From RPQJ01 sp963778185 (GTDB lineage Bacteria; Pseudomonadota; Gammaproteobacteria; Steroidobacterales; Steroidobacteraceae): a DNA stretch of 64,000 nucleotides. Of the stretch, positions 43,854 to 53,269 are shown piece by piece. Each line of letters starts with the position of its first letter. Positions within the stretch are counted from its first letter, which is position 1. The translations under genes and the position numbers were made by a program. Location: positions 1,116,001 to 1,180,000 of the forward strand of contig CAVZTF010000003.1 in the NCBI GenBank assembly GCA_963778185.1. Reading direction: 5' to 3'. Under the pieces are notes generated by a model. It saw only the letters and a list, made by a program, of their open reading frames with translations. It had not been told where the DNA came from and made no database searches.

Positions 43854-44807
43854 TTGCGCGTACCCAACGTATTTTCCGGCCCGTACCTCGACCGAGCCGC
43901 GCACCTGCGCAAGGACGCCGAGTTCCTGGCCTCGGCGCTGAGCGACCCGGGCGCGCTGCTGGTGCCCGTCTGGAAGTCACGCAGCCTGCTGCGACGTGAC
44001 GGGCAAGGCTGCTCGGCGGGATTCATCGACCTGTCCCACGAGCTGCGGCACATGCTCGCGGATTCGGAACTCGTGATGCTCGGTCGCTTCCACGGGCGCG
44101 TGTGCTTTGCGGCCGAGGTGCCGGGCACGAATCCGCCGGCCCTCCCGCCCGAAAACGCGTTCGAGGACCTGCGCACCGCAGGAGGCCAGCTGCCGCAGGA
44201 CGAGGCGGGGCTGCTCGCCTATGCGCGCGCGATGGTGCTCTGGCGCCAACGCCACCGTCACTGCGGCAGCTGCGGCGCCGCGACTCGCAGCGAGAGCGCC
44301 GGCCACGTGATGAAGTGCCCGAACCCCGACTGCGGCGCCGAGCATTTCCCGCGGCTCGACCCGGCGATCATCGTGCTGGTGACCGACGGCGACCGCGCGC
44401 TGCTCGGGCGGCAGGCTTCGTGGCCGGCGGGTCGCTACTCCACCATCGCAGGGTTCGTCGAGCCCGGCGAGAGCCTGGAGGATGCGGTCGCGCGCGAGGT
44501 GCTCGAGGAGACGGGCGTGACCGTTGCCGAGATGGCCTATCACTCGTCGCAGCCGTGGCCGTTCCCGTCGTCGTTGATGGTGGGGTTCACGGCGCTCGCT
44601 GCGCCGGGAGCAGCCGCCCGGGCGGACGACGAGCTCGAGGACGTGCGCTGGTTCACCCGGGACGAGATCGCGACCGGCTGTCCGGGTTTGCCGCCGCCGC
44701 AATCGGTATCGTTCCGGCTCATCGAGGACTGGTACGACTCGGCCGCGACCGTGCCCCTGCGGCAGGCCCCGGGCGTGAAGCTCTGGAGCAGCGGCGGCCG
44801 GCGCTGA
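43854..44807 (+). CDS. nudC: NADH pyrophosphatase NudC (NAD/deNADding Nudix hydrolase)
   Basis: 317 residues. N-terminal domain, Cys4 zinc ribbon ('HCGSCGAATRSESAGHVMKCPNPDCGAEHFPRLDP'), Nudix box 'GFVEPGESLEDAVAREVLEETGV' and the NudC-specific 'SQPWPFPSSLM'. It hydrolyses NADH or removes NAD caps from RNA. TTG 43854 is the likely start ('RVPNVFSG...'). Confidence 0.93.
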   Translation: MRVPNVFSGPYLDRAAHLRKDAEFLASALSDPGALLVPVWKSRSLLRRDGQGCSAGFIDLSHELRHMLADSELVMLGRFHGRVCFAAEVPGTNPPALPPENAFEDLRTAGGQLPQDEAGLLAYARAMVLWRQRHRHCGSCGAATRSESAGHVMKCPNPDCGAEHFPRLDPAIIVLVTDGDRALLGRQASWPAGRYSTIAGFVEPGESLEDAVAREVLEETGVTVAEMAYHSSQPWPFPSSLMVGFTALAAPGAAARADDELEDVRWFTRDEIATGCPGLPPPQSVSFRLIEDWYDSAATVPLRQAPGVKLWSSGGRR

Positions 44808-44816
44808 AGAACCGCC

Positions 44817-45587
44817 GTGTCCTTCGAGATCGCCTTCGTGCTGGCGGCGGCCTTCGGTGCCGGGGTCGTCGATGCGATGGCGGGCGGCGGTGGCCTGATC
44901 CAGCTGCCGGCGCTGTTCGCGGCCTATCCCGCCGCCCCGCATCCGACCCTGCTCGGCACCGGCAAGCTCGCCGGGTTCGCGGGCACCACGAGCGCGGTGT
45001 TCCGCTTCATCCGCCACGTACGCATCGATTGGACGCTGGTCATCCCGGCCGCGGCCAGCGCGTTCGCCGCAGCGCTCGTCGGCGCGTGGATCGCAACGCT
45101 CGTCTCGCCGGAGCGGTTCCGGGCCCTGGTTCCGCTGCTGCTCACGCTCGTGCTGGCCTACACGCTCGCGAATCGGGACTTCGGGCGCGAGCACAGTCCG
45201 CGCGGGCAGGGGCGCCGCGGCCGCGCCCTGGCGGCGGTCGGCGCCGGCGTCATCGGCCTCTACGACGGGTTCTTCGGCCCGGGCACGGGAAGCTTCCTCG
45301 TGTTCCTGTTCGTGCGCGCCTTCGGCCTCGACTTCCTGCACGCCTCGGCGTCGGCGAAAGTGGTCAACGCCGCCGCCAACGTGGCCGCGATCCTGCTGTT
45401 CGGCCTCACCGGCGAGCTCTACTGGCTGCTCGGGCTCGCCATGGCCGCATTCAACGTGTCCGGTGCCCAGCTCGGCAGCCACCTCGCGATCCGGCATGGC
45501 AGCGGTTTCGTGCGTGGCGTATTCCTGCTCGTCGTCGGCTGCCTGATCGCCAAGACCGCCTGGGATGCCATTGCGCTCGCCGGCTGA
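44817..45587 (+). CDS. TSUP-family permease (TauE/SafE)
   Basis: 256 residues, seven to eight hydrophobic segments. 'FGAGVVDAMAGGGGLIQLPALFA' at the N-terminus and 'GLYDGFFGPGTGSFLVFLFV' in the second half are the paired TauE/SafE repeats. Members export sulfite, sulfoacetate or related anions; substrate unknown. Start GTG 44817, nine bases after nudC. Confidence 0.88.
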   Translation: MSFEIAFVLAAAFGAGVVDAMAGGGGLIQLPALFAAYPAAPHPTLLGTGKLAGFAGTTSAVFRFIRHVRIDWTLVIPAAASAFAAALVGAWIATLVSPERFRALVPLLLTLVLAYTLANRDFGREHSPRGQGRRGRALAAVGAGVIGLYDGFFGPGTGSFLVFLFVRAFGLDFLHASASAKVVNAAANVAAILLFGLTGELYWLLGLAMAAFNVSGAQLGSHLAIRHGSGFVRGVFLLVVGCLIAKTAWDAIALAG

Positions 45588-45658
45588 TTTGTCTGCCGCG
45601 CCGCGATGCGGCACGATCCACCGACCGGCCTGGCGGCCGAGGAAAAACAGAGTTCGAC

Positions 45659-46225
45659 ATGGACATTTCGTTCGAATCGGCGCTCAGCATCGCACTCGGG
45701 ATCGGACTTGCGGCTGCCGCGGGCTTCCGCATCTTCGTGCCGCTGCTGGTGGCGGGACTCGCCGCTCGCGTCGGCTACCTGCCGCTCACGGACGGTTTCC
45801 AGTGGCTCGCCAGCCTGCCGGCCCTGCTGACGCTCGGCACCGCGGCGGTATTCGAGGCACTCGCCTACTTCGTCCCGGGCGTGGACCACGCGCTCGACGT
45901 GCTCGCGGGCCCGGCGGCCGTCGGCGCGGGCGTGATCGCCAGCGCCGCGGTCATGGCGGACATTCCACCCGCCGTGCTCTGGCCCGTCGCGATCATCGCG
46001 GGTGGCGGCATCGCTGGACTGACCAAGGGCAGCACCGCGCTCCTGCGCGCGAAGTCGGGCGTGATGACCGGAGGCCTCGCCAATCCGGTCGTCTCGACCG
46101 TCGAAACGGTGGGAGCGACCGGCCTCGCAATCCTCGCCGTGGCCGTGCCACTGCTGTGCCTCGCCGGAGTCGTGGCATTGCTCTACTGGGCGACGAAGAA
46201 GGCCGGCCGCGTGCTGTTCGGCTAG
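45659..46225 (+). CDS. DUF4126 membrane protein
   Basis: 188 residues with about five hydrophobic segments: 'LGIGLAAAAGFRIFVPLLVAGLAARVG', 'FEALAYFVPGVDHALDVLAGPAAVGAGVI' and 'GLTKGSTALLRAKSGVMTGGLANPVVSTVET', which match the DUF4126 family. Function unknown. It is followed six bases later by the NRDE gene. Confidence 0.85.
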   Translation: MDISFESALSIALGIGLAAAAGFRIFVPLLVAGLAARVGYLPLTDGFQWLASLPALLTLGTAAVFEALAYFVPGVDHALDVLAGPAAVGAGVIASAAVMADIPPAVLWPVAIIAGGGIAGLTKGSTALLRAKSGVMTGGLANPVVSTVETVGATGLAILAVAVPLLCLAGVVALLYWATKKAGRVLFG

Positions 46226-46231
46226 GAACCC

Positions 46232-47014
46232 ATGTGCCTGCTCGTCGTCGCCTGGCAATCGCACCCGCGCTATCGGCTGGTGGTGGCCGCCAACCGTGAC
46301 GAATTTCATGATCGCCCCGCCACTGCGCTCGGGTGGTGGAACGACGCGCCGCGCGTACTCGCCGGGCGCGACCTGCGCGCCGGCGGCGCGTGGCTGGGAG
46401 TGACGCGCTCGGGGCGATTCGGCGTGGTCACCAATTTTCGCGACCTCGAGCGCGCTCCAGCGCCGGACGCGCCGTCGCGCGGTCGACTGGTGCCCGAATA
46501 CCTCTCGGGCGAGGCCGGCCCGGCGGCGTTCCTCGCGGCGACGTCGGCGTCGGCCGACCGCTATGCAGGCTTCAACCTGCTCGTCGGCGCGCCCGACGCC
46601 CTGCACTATTTTTCGAACCGGATGGACGGCGGTTCGCGCGCGCTCGCGCCCGGTGTCTACGGCCTGAGCAACCACTGGCTCGATTCGCCCTGGCCCAAGG
46701 TCCTGCGCACGCGCGAACGCTTCGCCGACGCATTGGGGGCCGACGAGCCCGACGCGGCCACGCTGTTCGACATCCTGGCCGACCGCGACCCGGCGCCGGA
46801 CGACTCACTGGCGGGCACCGGGTTGCCTCCCGACCTGCAGCGGGCGCTGTCCTGCGCCTTCGTCCAGCACGAACGTTACGGTACCCGCTGCTCGACGGTG
46901 GTGCTGGCCGCGCGCGACGGCCGCACGGTCGTGCACGAACGCCGCTTCGACCCGCAGGGCTCGCAGACCGGGGCGACACGCATCGAGTTCGCAACGAACT
47001 CGCCACCGGAATGA
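46232..47014 (+). CDS. NRDE/TANGO2-family protein
   Basis: 260 residues. 'MCLLVVAWQSHPRYRLVVAANRDEFHDRPA' carries the N-R-D-E motif and the conserved Cys2 that could act as an N-terminal nucleophile. 'LAGRDLRAGGAWLGVTRSGRFGVVTNFRD' and 'YGLSNHWLDSPWPKV' follow. Eukaryotic TANGO2 is linked to heme/lipid handling; bacterial function is not settled. It overlaps tamA by four bases. Confidence 0.92.
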   Translation: MCLLVVAWQSHPRYRLVVAANRDEFHDRPATALGWWNDAPRVLAGRDLRAGGAWLGVTRSGRFGVVTNFRDLERAPAPDAPSRGRLVPEYLSGEAGPAAFLAATSASADRYAGFNLLVGAPDALHYFSNRMDGGSRALAPGVYGLSNHWLDSPWPKVLRTRERFADALGADEPDAATLFDILADRDPAPDDSLAGTGLPPDLQRALSCAFVQHERYGTRCSTVVLAARDGRTVVHERRFDPQGSQTGATRIEFATNSPPE

Positions 47015-48789
47015 CCACGACCTCGCCAGCGGCCGGCCGGATTCGCCGCGGTTTGCGCCTCGCGGCACTGCTGCTGCCGATGTGGGGAACTGCCTTCGGC
47101 GCGGCCGACCGCATCAAGATCGAGGTCGACGGCGTCGACGATACGATCGCCAGCAACGTGCGCGCGTATCTCACGCTCAGTCGTTACGTGCAGCGCCCGG
47201 ACCTCACGGATCCGCAGGTGCGGCGCCTCGCGGACCGCGCGGTGGACGAGGCCGCCGACGCCTTGCGACCTTTCGGCTATTACTCGCCCACGGTGCGCAG
47301 CCGAACCAGCCGCGACGACGAGAACTGGATCGTGCGCCTGCGCATCAAGCCCGGCGACCCGGTGCTCATGAGCCGGGTCGACGTACGGCTCGCCGGCGAA
47401 GGAGCCAGCAACCCGGTGATGACGCAGATCGCGCCCGGCAGCGCGCTGCGGCAAGGCTCGCGGCTCGACCACCCGGCGTACGAGAAGCTCAAGACGGACC
47501 TCCTGCGCACCGCGCTGGACGCCGGCTACCTGGACGCGAAGCTCACGCGCCACGAACTCGAGGTGGATCCGGAGAACCGGACGGCCACCGCGCGCATCGA
47601 CCTCGACACGGGCGGCCGCTACGAATTCGGCGAGGTGCGCATCGAGCAGGACGCCATCGAGCCGAAGTTGCTCGCGGGCTTCGTGCGCTTCTCGAAGGGG
47701 CAGCCCTTCTCGCAGGACAAGTTGCGCAGCACGCAATACGCCCTCGAGGACAGCAGCTACTTCTCGACGGTGAACGTCACCCCGGGGAACCGCGATCCAG
47801 CCACGCTGACCGTCCCGGTGACGATACGCGCGGAGCCGATCAAGCGGGACCGTTACGGCGTGAGCCTCGGTTACGGCACGGACACGGGATTCCGCGGCAA
47901 GTTCAGCTGGGACAATCGCCGCGTGAACACCCGCGGGCACCGATGGCGCCTCGAAGCGACGATTTCGGAGGTGCTGCAGGAGGCCGTCGCGCGCTACGTC
48001 ATCCCCATCGGCGATCCGTCGCTGGAGAAGCTCGAGTTCTCGGCCGGCTACATCAACGAGGACCTCGGCGACCTCCAGAGCGCACGCTACGAGGCGATCG
48101 CCGGGCTGACCCAGACGGCCGGCCTGTGGCAGCGCGTGCTGTTCCTCAAGCTCAACCAGGAAACCACGTCGTTCCCGGACGGCACGGAGAGCACGGACCT
48201 GCTCCTCATCCCGGGCATCAGCTACGCGAGCCTGCCGCCGAACTTCCTGACCGGATGGGTGCGCGAGGCCGCGTACTATCTCGAGCTGACCGGCAGCCCG
48301 CAGACGCTCGGCTCCGGCGCCTCCTACCTGCGTTTCTACGGCCGGGCGGAGCGGGTCTGGTCGGTCTCGGGGCCGTGGCACGTCCGCCTGCGCGGCGAGG
48401 TCGGCACCAGCTGGGTCGACGAGTTCTCCGAGCTGCCAGCGTCGCAGCGCTTCTTCGCGGGCGGCGACCGCAGCGTGCGCGGTTTCGGCCTCGACGAGTT
48501 GAGTCCGGTCGAGGTGGCCGAGGACGGCAGTGAAGACAGGGTCGGCGGCGAGCACAAGGCCGTGGCCAGCGTCGAGCTCGAGCGCGACCTGCCGCGCAAC
48601 TTCCGTGGCGCGGTCTTCTTCGACATCGGCAACGCATTCACCGACTGGAGCACCCCCTTCGAGTATTCGGTGGGCGTCGGCGTGCGCTGGAAGCTGCCGA
48701 TGATGCTGATCGGCCTCGACGTCGCGCAGGCGCTGTCCGAACCGGACAAGAACCCGCGCTTCCACCTCAACATCACGCAGGTCCTTTGA
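47011..48789 (+). CDS. tamA: Translocation and assembly module TamA (Omp85 family)
   Basis: About 592 residues. Signal peptide to ~30, three POTRA domains (~35-270; 'IKIEVDGVDDTIASNVRAYLTL', 'ALDAGYLDAKLTRHELEVD', 'YEFGEVRIEQDAI'), then a 16-strand Omp85 barrel with the late motifs 'RFFAGGDRSVRGFGLDELSPV' (the conserved VRGY/F region) and 'VGVGVRWKLP'. Works with TamB in outer-membrane assembly and lipid transport. Start ATG 47011 overlaps the NRDE stop; the stop overlaps tamB. Confidence 0.95.
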   Translation: MTTTSPAAGRIRRGLRLAALLLPMWGTAFGAADRIKIEVDGVDDTIASNVRAYLTLSRYVQRPDLTDPQVRRLADRAVDEAADALRPFGYYSPTVRSRTSRDDENWIVRLRIKPGDPVLMSRVDVRLAGEGASNPVMTQIAPGSALRQGSRLDHPAYEKLKTDLLRTALDAGYLDAKLTRHELEVDPENRTATARIDLDTGGRYEFGEVRIEQDAIEPKLLAGFVRFSKGQPFSQDKLRSTQYALEDSSYFSTVNVTPGNRDPATLTVPVTIRAEPIKRDRYGVSLGYGTDTGFRGKFSWDNRRVNTRGHRWRLEATISEVLQEAVARYVIPIGDPSLEKLEFSAGYINEDLGDLQSARYEAIAGLTQTAGLWQRVLFLKLNQETTSFPDGTESTDLLLIPGISYASLPPNFLTGWVREAAYYLELTGSPQTLGSGASYLRFYGRAERVWSVSGPWHVRLRGEVGTSWVDEFSELPASQRFFAGGDRSVRGFGLDELSPVEVAEDGSEDRVGGEHKAVASVELERDLPRNFRGAVFFDIGNAFTDWSTPFEYSVGVGVRWKLPMMLIGLDVAQALSEPDKNPRFHLNITQVL

Positions 48790-51700
48790 TGCGCCGGCGC
48801 TGGCAGGTCCTGGCAGCAGCCCTCCTCGTCGCGATCCTCGCGACGCTCGGACTCGGGGCGTGGCTGCTGCACAGCGAGCGGGGACTGCAGCTCGTCCTCG
48901 CACGACTGGCGGGCCTCGAGCAAGTGCGCATCGAGGTCGAAGGGCCGCGCGGCGTACTCGCCGGGCCGTTTGCCGCAGACCGCGTCCTGGTGGACACGGA
49001 AGCGGTCCGTATCGAGGCGCGGGGCCTGCGCGTCGATCCCGACGTCACCGGACTCCTGGCCGGCACGATCCGGCTCGCGGGGCTCGAGGTCGCGGGACTC
49101 GCAATCGTGCTCAAGGAGCGCGAGGAGCAGCCAGCCACGACCCCGCATTTCCTGCCGGGTTTCCTGCGCGTCTCGGCGCCTGGAATCGAGGTGCGGGACG
49201 TCGCCGTGACGCTTGCGAACGGCCGGCAGCTTGCGGTAGCCGCGGTTCGCAGCGACCTGCGCATGACCCGCTGGCGCATCGACGCCGAGTCGATGACGCT
49301 GGAGGACACGGCCGGCCGCGTCGAGGGCGAGCTTACCCTGCGCGCCACGCGGCCCCTCGGCCTGCGCGGAAACCTGGCCGGACACTGGCGCCTGCCGGAC
49401 CAGCGCGACTATCACTTCGCTGCCGCCGCGCGTGGGAACCTCGATCGCCTCGGCACCGACCTCACGCTCACCGAGCCGGCACGACTGTCCTTCTCCGGGT
49501 CGGCGCTCACGCTCACCGACGATGCGCGCGTGGTGGGCACCCTGCGCGCGAGCGACTTCGACGGTTCACCCTGGATACCGGCCGGCCGCGTGCCGAGGTT
49601 GAGCGGGTCCGTGGCGGTGAATGCCGGTCGCGAGACGATGGGCGTGGACGGAACGCTGACGTCACCGGACCTTGGCGACGGACCGCTGCGCATCCAGGGT
49701 GCGGCCCGGCTCGCCGGAAACGAGCTGCAGATCGCATCCCTGCGCGTCTGGCGACCGCACTCCGAGCTTGCGCTGACCGTGGCGGGTTCGGTGCGGTTCG
49801 AGGGCGGCGCTCCGCAGCTGGCGATCGAGGGCGACTGGACGGCCCTGCAGTGGCCTCTCGCGGGCGAGCCGGTCGTCGAGAGCCCGCTCGGCGTTTTCCG
49901 GCTCGCGGGCGCCCTGCCCTATGCATTCGAAGTCAAGGCGCTCGCGCACGGCCCCCGGGTGCCGGAAGCCGACTTCACGGCCAAGGGATCGTTCGATCGT
50001 GAGCAGCTGCTGGTCGAGGGCGTCGATGCCTTCGTGTTGCGCGGCCGGATGAAGGGCAACGGGCGCCTGTCCTGGGTCGGGGACCAGCCGTGGCGCGCGG
50101 CGATCGAGGGGACGGGTCTCGACGTCTCGGTCCTGCGCCACGATCTCACCGGCCGCGTGAACCTGGTGGCCGTGATGGAGGGCCGTGGTTTCACCCCCAG
50201 CGCGCCTTGGACGCTGCGCCTCGCATCGTTGTCGGGCACGCTGCTCGGGCGCGCCTTGACCGGCAGGGGCGAGGTCACTCATCGGAGCGGCATCTACGAG
50301 CTGCGACAGGTGCGCATCGCGAATGCCGGCTCGCACGTGGACGTGAGCGGCCGCTGGGGCCAGTCGATCGACCTGCGGTGGGACGCGAACATCCGCTCGC
50401 TCGCGGTGCTCAGCCCGGACTTCGCCGGGGAGCTGGTGTCGTCGGGAGTCGCGCGCGGAACGCCGGACCGGCCGCGGGTGACGGCGGAGGCACGGCTTCG
50501 CAACCTGCGCCATGGAACGCTGGCCGTCGCTGCCGCAGAAGCAACGGTGGACGTGGACCTGACCGACAGGCAGGAGTCGCGAATCGACGTGAGGGCGGAC
50601 GGGCTCGATGCCGCCGGTGTACTGGTGGAGTCGGTCCGCGTCCGCGGAAGTGGCCGCGTCGGCGAGCACCGTCTCGATGCAGAGGTGACCGTGCCGCCCG
50701 ATGAACGGCGTCGCATCACCGGTTTCACGGCAGCGCTGGCGGTCGCGGGCGACCTGGACCTGCCCCGGCGGTCGTGGCGCGGGGATCTCAACAACGCCTC
50801 GATCACGTTTCCGGACGGCCGCGCCCAGTTGCTGCAGCCCGTGGCTTTCGAGGTCGGTCGCGAGCGGCTGTGGTCCGCGCCGCTGTGTTTCGAGACGGGC
50901 GAGGCCCGCCTTTGTGCGGAGGGCGAGTGGCGCAACGCCCCGCGTTCCTGGCGGGTGATCTACAGCGTGCAGGACTGGCCGTTGCGGCGCCTGCTCACCT
51001 CGCTGCTCGGGCGTCGCGAGTTCGACGGGAAGCTGCAGGCGAGCGGCTGGGCATCCAGGGAGCCCGGCAAGGACTGGGTCGGCGGCACTTCCCTGTGGCT
51101 CGACGACCCCACGCTGGACATCCGGCGCAACAAGTTCCGCACCGAGCGCGTCGAACTCGGTCGCGGCCAGGTGGACATGTTCGCCGAGCCCGGGGAGATC
51201 CGCGTCGCCGCCGAACTCGACCTGGCACAGGACACGCGCATCAAGGGCCAGGCGACCGTCACGCGCCTGCCCGGCCAGCCGGTGGCGGACCACGCGCTGC
51301 GTGGTGAGCTTCGCGCGGAATCGGCGGTGCTCACGGCACTGCCGGTCTTCATTCCCGAGATCGACCGCTCCGAGGGTCGGGTGGACGCGCGGGTCAACCT
51401 CGGCGGCCGCCTCGGCGCCCCCGAGATCGACGGTGAGTTTCACGTGCGCGACGGGCGCTTCGACCTGTATCGAACCAACCTCGTGCTGTCCGCAGTGACG
51501 CTGGATGGCCGGTTCATCGGCGACGAACTCCAGTTCGATGGGCGTGCCGGAACGAACAAGGGCCCCGTCACGTTGCAGGGACGCTTCCGGTGGCCGGAGG
51601 GCGTGATGACCGGGAGCATGCAGCTCAAGGGCGACGACCTGCTGGTGGCCGACACGCCGGAGTACCGCATCATCGCCTCGCCGGACGTGACCGTGAAGGC

Positions 51701-52556
51701 GGGCGCCGAGGGCTTCGACGTCACGGGACAGGTGCTGATCCCGATGGCGCGCATCGCACCCAAGGACCTGAGCACGTCGGTCGGCACCTCGGCCGACGAG
51801 CGCGTCGTCGGGCTCGAGGAGGAGGACTCCGATTCATCGACCCTGCAGCGAATCCGCAGCACGATCCGCGTGACGCTCGGCGAAAACGTCCGGGTGGACA
51901 GCAAGGGACTCAAGGCCCGCCTCGGTGGCGAGGTCACCGTGAAGACCCGTCCACAGGACGTCGCGCGAGGCGAGGGCGCGATCCGCGTGGTCGAGGGCGA
52001 GTACAAGGCGTTCGGGCAGTTCGTCCGGATCACCCGCGGCATCCTGCGTTACGACGACACCCCGCTCACGGAACCCTCGCTCGACCTGGTCGCGGAGCGG
52101 GAGATCAAGGACCAGGACATCACGGTCGCCGTCAACGTACGCGGCCGGCTCGACAATCCGTTCATCACGCTCAGTTCCGAGCCGGCGATGAGCAGCAACG
52201 AGGCGCTGTCGTACCTGCTCACCGGGCGCTCGCTCAACACGCTGCAGTCGAACGAGGTGGCTTCGGTCGACCGCGCGGCGGAAAGCCTGGCGCTGAGCGG
52301 CGGAGGACTGCTGCTCGGCAGCCTCGGGACGCGCATCGGGCTCGACGAAGTCTCCGTGGAGCGAACCGACGACGAGGATACCTCGGTGGTGCTGGGCAAG
52401 TTCCTCTCGCCCAAGCTGTTCGTGAGCTACGGCATCTCCATCGCCGAGGCCATCAACACCATCAAGCTGCGCTATACCCTGAACAAGCGGTGGTCGCTCA
52501 AGGCCGAGGGCGGCCTCGAGCAGAGCGCGGACGTCGAATACCGGATCGAGCGCTAA
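48789..52556 (+). CDS. tamB: Translocation and assembly module TamB (AsmA-like, DUF490)
   Basis: About 1255 residues: an N-terminal membrane anchor (~5-25), a long beta-rich periplasmic body, and the DUF490 C-terminus ('ITRGILRYDDTPLTEPSLDLVAEREI', 'TVAVNVRGRLDNPFITLSSEPAMSSNEALSYLLTGRSL', 'FVSYGISIAEAINTIKLRYTLNKRWSL'). The long groove is thought to carry phospholipid between membranes. It directly follows tamA, as usual. Its last four bases overlap the convergent Nudix gene. Confidence 0.95.
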   Translation: MRRRWQVLAAALLVAILATLGLGAWLLHSERGLQLVLARLAGLEQVRIEVEGPRGVLAGPFAADRVLVDTEAVRIEARGLRVDPDVTGLLAGTIRLAGLEVAGLAIVLKEREEQPATTPHFLPGFLRVSAPGIEVRDVAVTLANGRQLAVAAVRSDLRMTRWRIDAESMTLEDTAGRVEGELTLRATRPLGLRGNLAGHWRLPDQRDYHFAAAARGNLDRLGTDLTLTEPARLSFSGSALTLTDDARVVGTLRASDFDGSPWIPAGRVPRLSGSVAVNAGRETMGVDGTLTSPDLGDGPLRIQGAARLAGNELQIASLRVWRPHSELALTVAGSVRFEGGAPQLAIEGDWTALQWPLAGEPVVESPLGVFRLAGALPYAFEVKALAHGPRVPEADFTAKGSFDREQLLVEGVDAFVLRGRMKGNGRLSWVGDQPWRAAIEGTGLDVSVLRHDLTGRVNLVAVMEGRGFTPSAPWTLRLASLSGTLLGRALTGRGEVTHRSGIYELRQVRIANAGSHVDVSGRWGQSIDLRWDANIRSLAVLSPDFAGELVSSGVARGTPDRPRVTAEARLRNLRHGTLAVAAAEATVDVDLTDRQESRIDVRADGLDAAGVLVESVRVRGSGRVGEHRLDAEVTVPPDERRRITGFTAALAVAGDLDLPRRSWRGDLNNASITFPDGRAQLLQPVAFEVGRERLWSAPLCFETGEARLCAEGEWRNAPRSWRVIYSVQDWPLRRLLTSLLGRREFDGKLQASGWASREPGKDWVGGTSLWLDDPTLDIRRNKFRTERVELGRGQVDMFAEPGEIRVAAELDLAQDTRIKGQATVTRLPGQPVADHALRGELRAESAVLTALPVFIPEIDRSEGRVDARVNLGGRLGAPEIDGEFHVRDGRFDLYRTNLVLSAVTLDGRFIGDELQFDGRAGTNKGPVTLQGRFRWPEGVMTGSMQLKGDDLLVADTPEYRIIASPDVTVKAGAEGFDVTGQVLIPMARIAPKDLSTSVGTSADERVVGLEEEDSDSSTLQRIRSTIRVTLGENVRVDSKGLKARLGGEVTVKTRPQDVARGEGAIRVVEGEYKAFGQFVRITRGILRYDDTPLTEPSLDLVAEREIKDQDITVAVNVRGRLDNPFITLSSEPAMSSNEALSYLLTGRSLNTLQSNEVASVDRAAESLALSGGGLLLGSLGTRIGLDEVSVERTDDEDTSVVLGKFLSPKLFVSYGISIAEAINTIKLRYTLNKRWSLKAEGGLEQSADVEYRIER

Positions 52557-53173
52557 TCGAAGTCGGTGGGCAGCCCGCGGCCGTGCCAGTGCTCGGCCAT
52601 GCGCAGCACCTGCCGCGCCGTGCTGCGACCGAGCGACAACGGCGGCAGCGCGTCGAGGTCGAAGTAATCCACGGCGTCGGTCTCGTAGCTGCCGCGCAGC
52701 TCGCCGCCCTCGGCTTCGCAGAGGAAGAACGCCTTCCAGACGTGGAACAGCGACGGACCGTGGCCGTGCCGGCTGCGGTCGTAGAGCGCGGCGAGCTTCA
52801 CCGCGCGGGCGCGCAGGCCCGATTCCTGCTCGATCTCCTTCTCGATGGCCTGCGCCGGGCTCTCGTTCACGTCCGCCCAGCCGCCGGGGAGCGTCCACAG
52901 GCCGTCGGCACGCTCGCGCACCAGCAGCACCCGCTCGTCGCGGAAGACCGCGCCGCGCACCTCCACCTTCGGGGTCACATAACCACGCTCCAGCCGCCAC
53001 AGCCCGAGCAGCTCCTCGAGTGCGGGGCCGCCGGCGCCTGCCGCGAGGAGCTCGGCGGCGATGCGCTCGATCTCCCCGTAGCGGTCACGGTCGAATTCGC
53101 TGACGCAGAAATGCAGCCCGGTGCGCGCGAGGGCGTGCAGGCGGCGGACGAGTTCGAGGTGGCGGTCGCTCAT
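52553..53173 (-). CDS. Nudix hydrolase with N-terminal Nudix_N-like domain
   Basis: 206 residues. The N-terminal ~60 residues ('LVRRLHALARTGLHFCVSEFDRDRYGEIERIAAELL') are a helical domain found on bacterial Nudix proteins of the YjhB type. The Nudix box is 'GGWADVNESPAQAIEKEIEQESGL', with Lys for Arg and Gln for one Glu, a slight departure from the consensus. It is divergent from argR and shares the 96-base region holding the ARG boxes. Confidence 0.87.
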   Translation of the reverse strand: MSDRHLELVRRLHALARTGLHFCVSEFDRDRYGEIERIAAELLAAGAGGPALEELLGLWRLERGYVTPKVEVRGAVFRDERVLLVRERADGLWTLPGGWADVNESPAQAIEKEIEQESGLRARAVKLAALYDRSRHGHGPSLFHVWKAFFLCEAEGGELRGSYETDAVDYFDLDALPPLSLGRSTARQVLRMAEHWHGRGLPTDFD

Positions 53174-53204
53174 GGTGGCGTCGACTCCGGCGCGCCCCGG
53201 GCGC

Positions 53205-53250
53205 TTGACAGCATCTGCATAATTATGCACATTAGCACGGTTTTTATTCA
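53205..53250 (+). promoter_or_regulatory. argR promoter region with tandem ARG boxes
   Basis: TTGACA (53205-53210) fits a -35. TGCATAATTATGCA (53216-53229) is a perfect palindrome and an exact match to the ARG-box core TGMATWWWWATKCA. A second core at 53237-53250 has a perfect right half (TTTTTATTCA) and a degenerate left half. The centres are 21 bp apart, which equals two 18-bp boxes separated by 3 bp, the spacing ArgR hexamers use. This implies autoregulation of argR and arginine repression of the cluster, and possibly of the divergent Nudix gene. Confidence 0.8.
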
Positions 53251-53269
53251 CCCATCCGGACACTGATCC

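Noticed and set aside
52788..52930. Nudix box with Gln for Glu as evidence of an inactive enzyme
   Set aside because: Most of the metal-binding Glu residues remain and related Nudix_N proteins show similar drift, so inactivity cannot be claimed.
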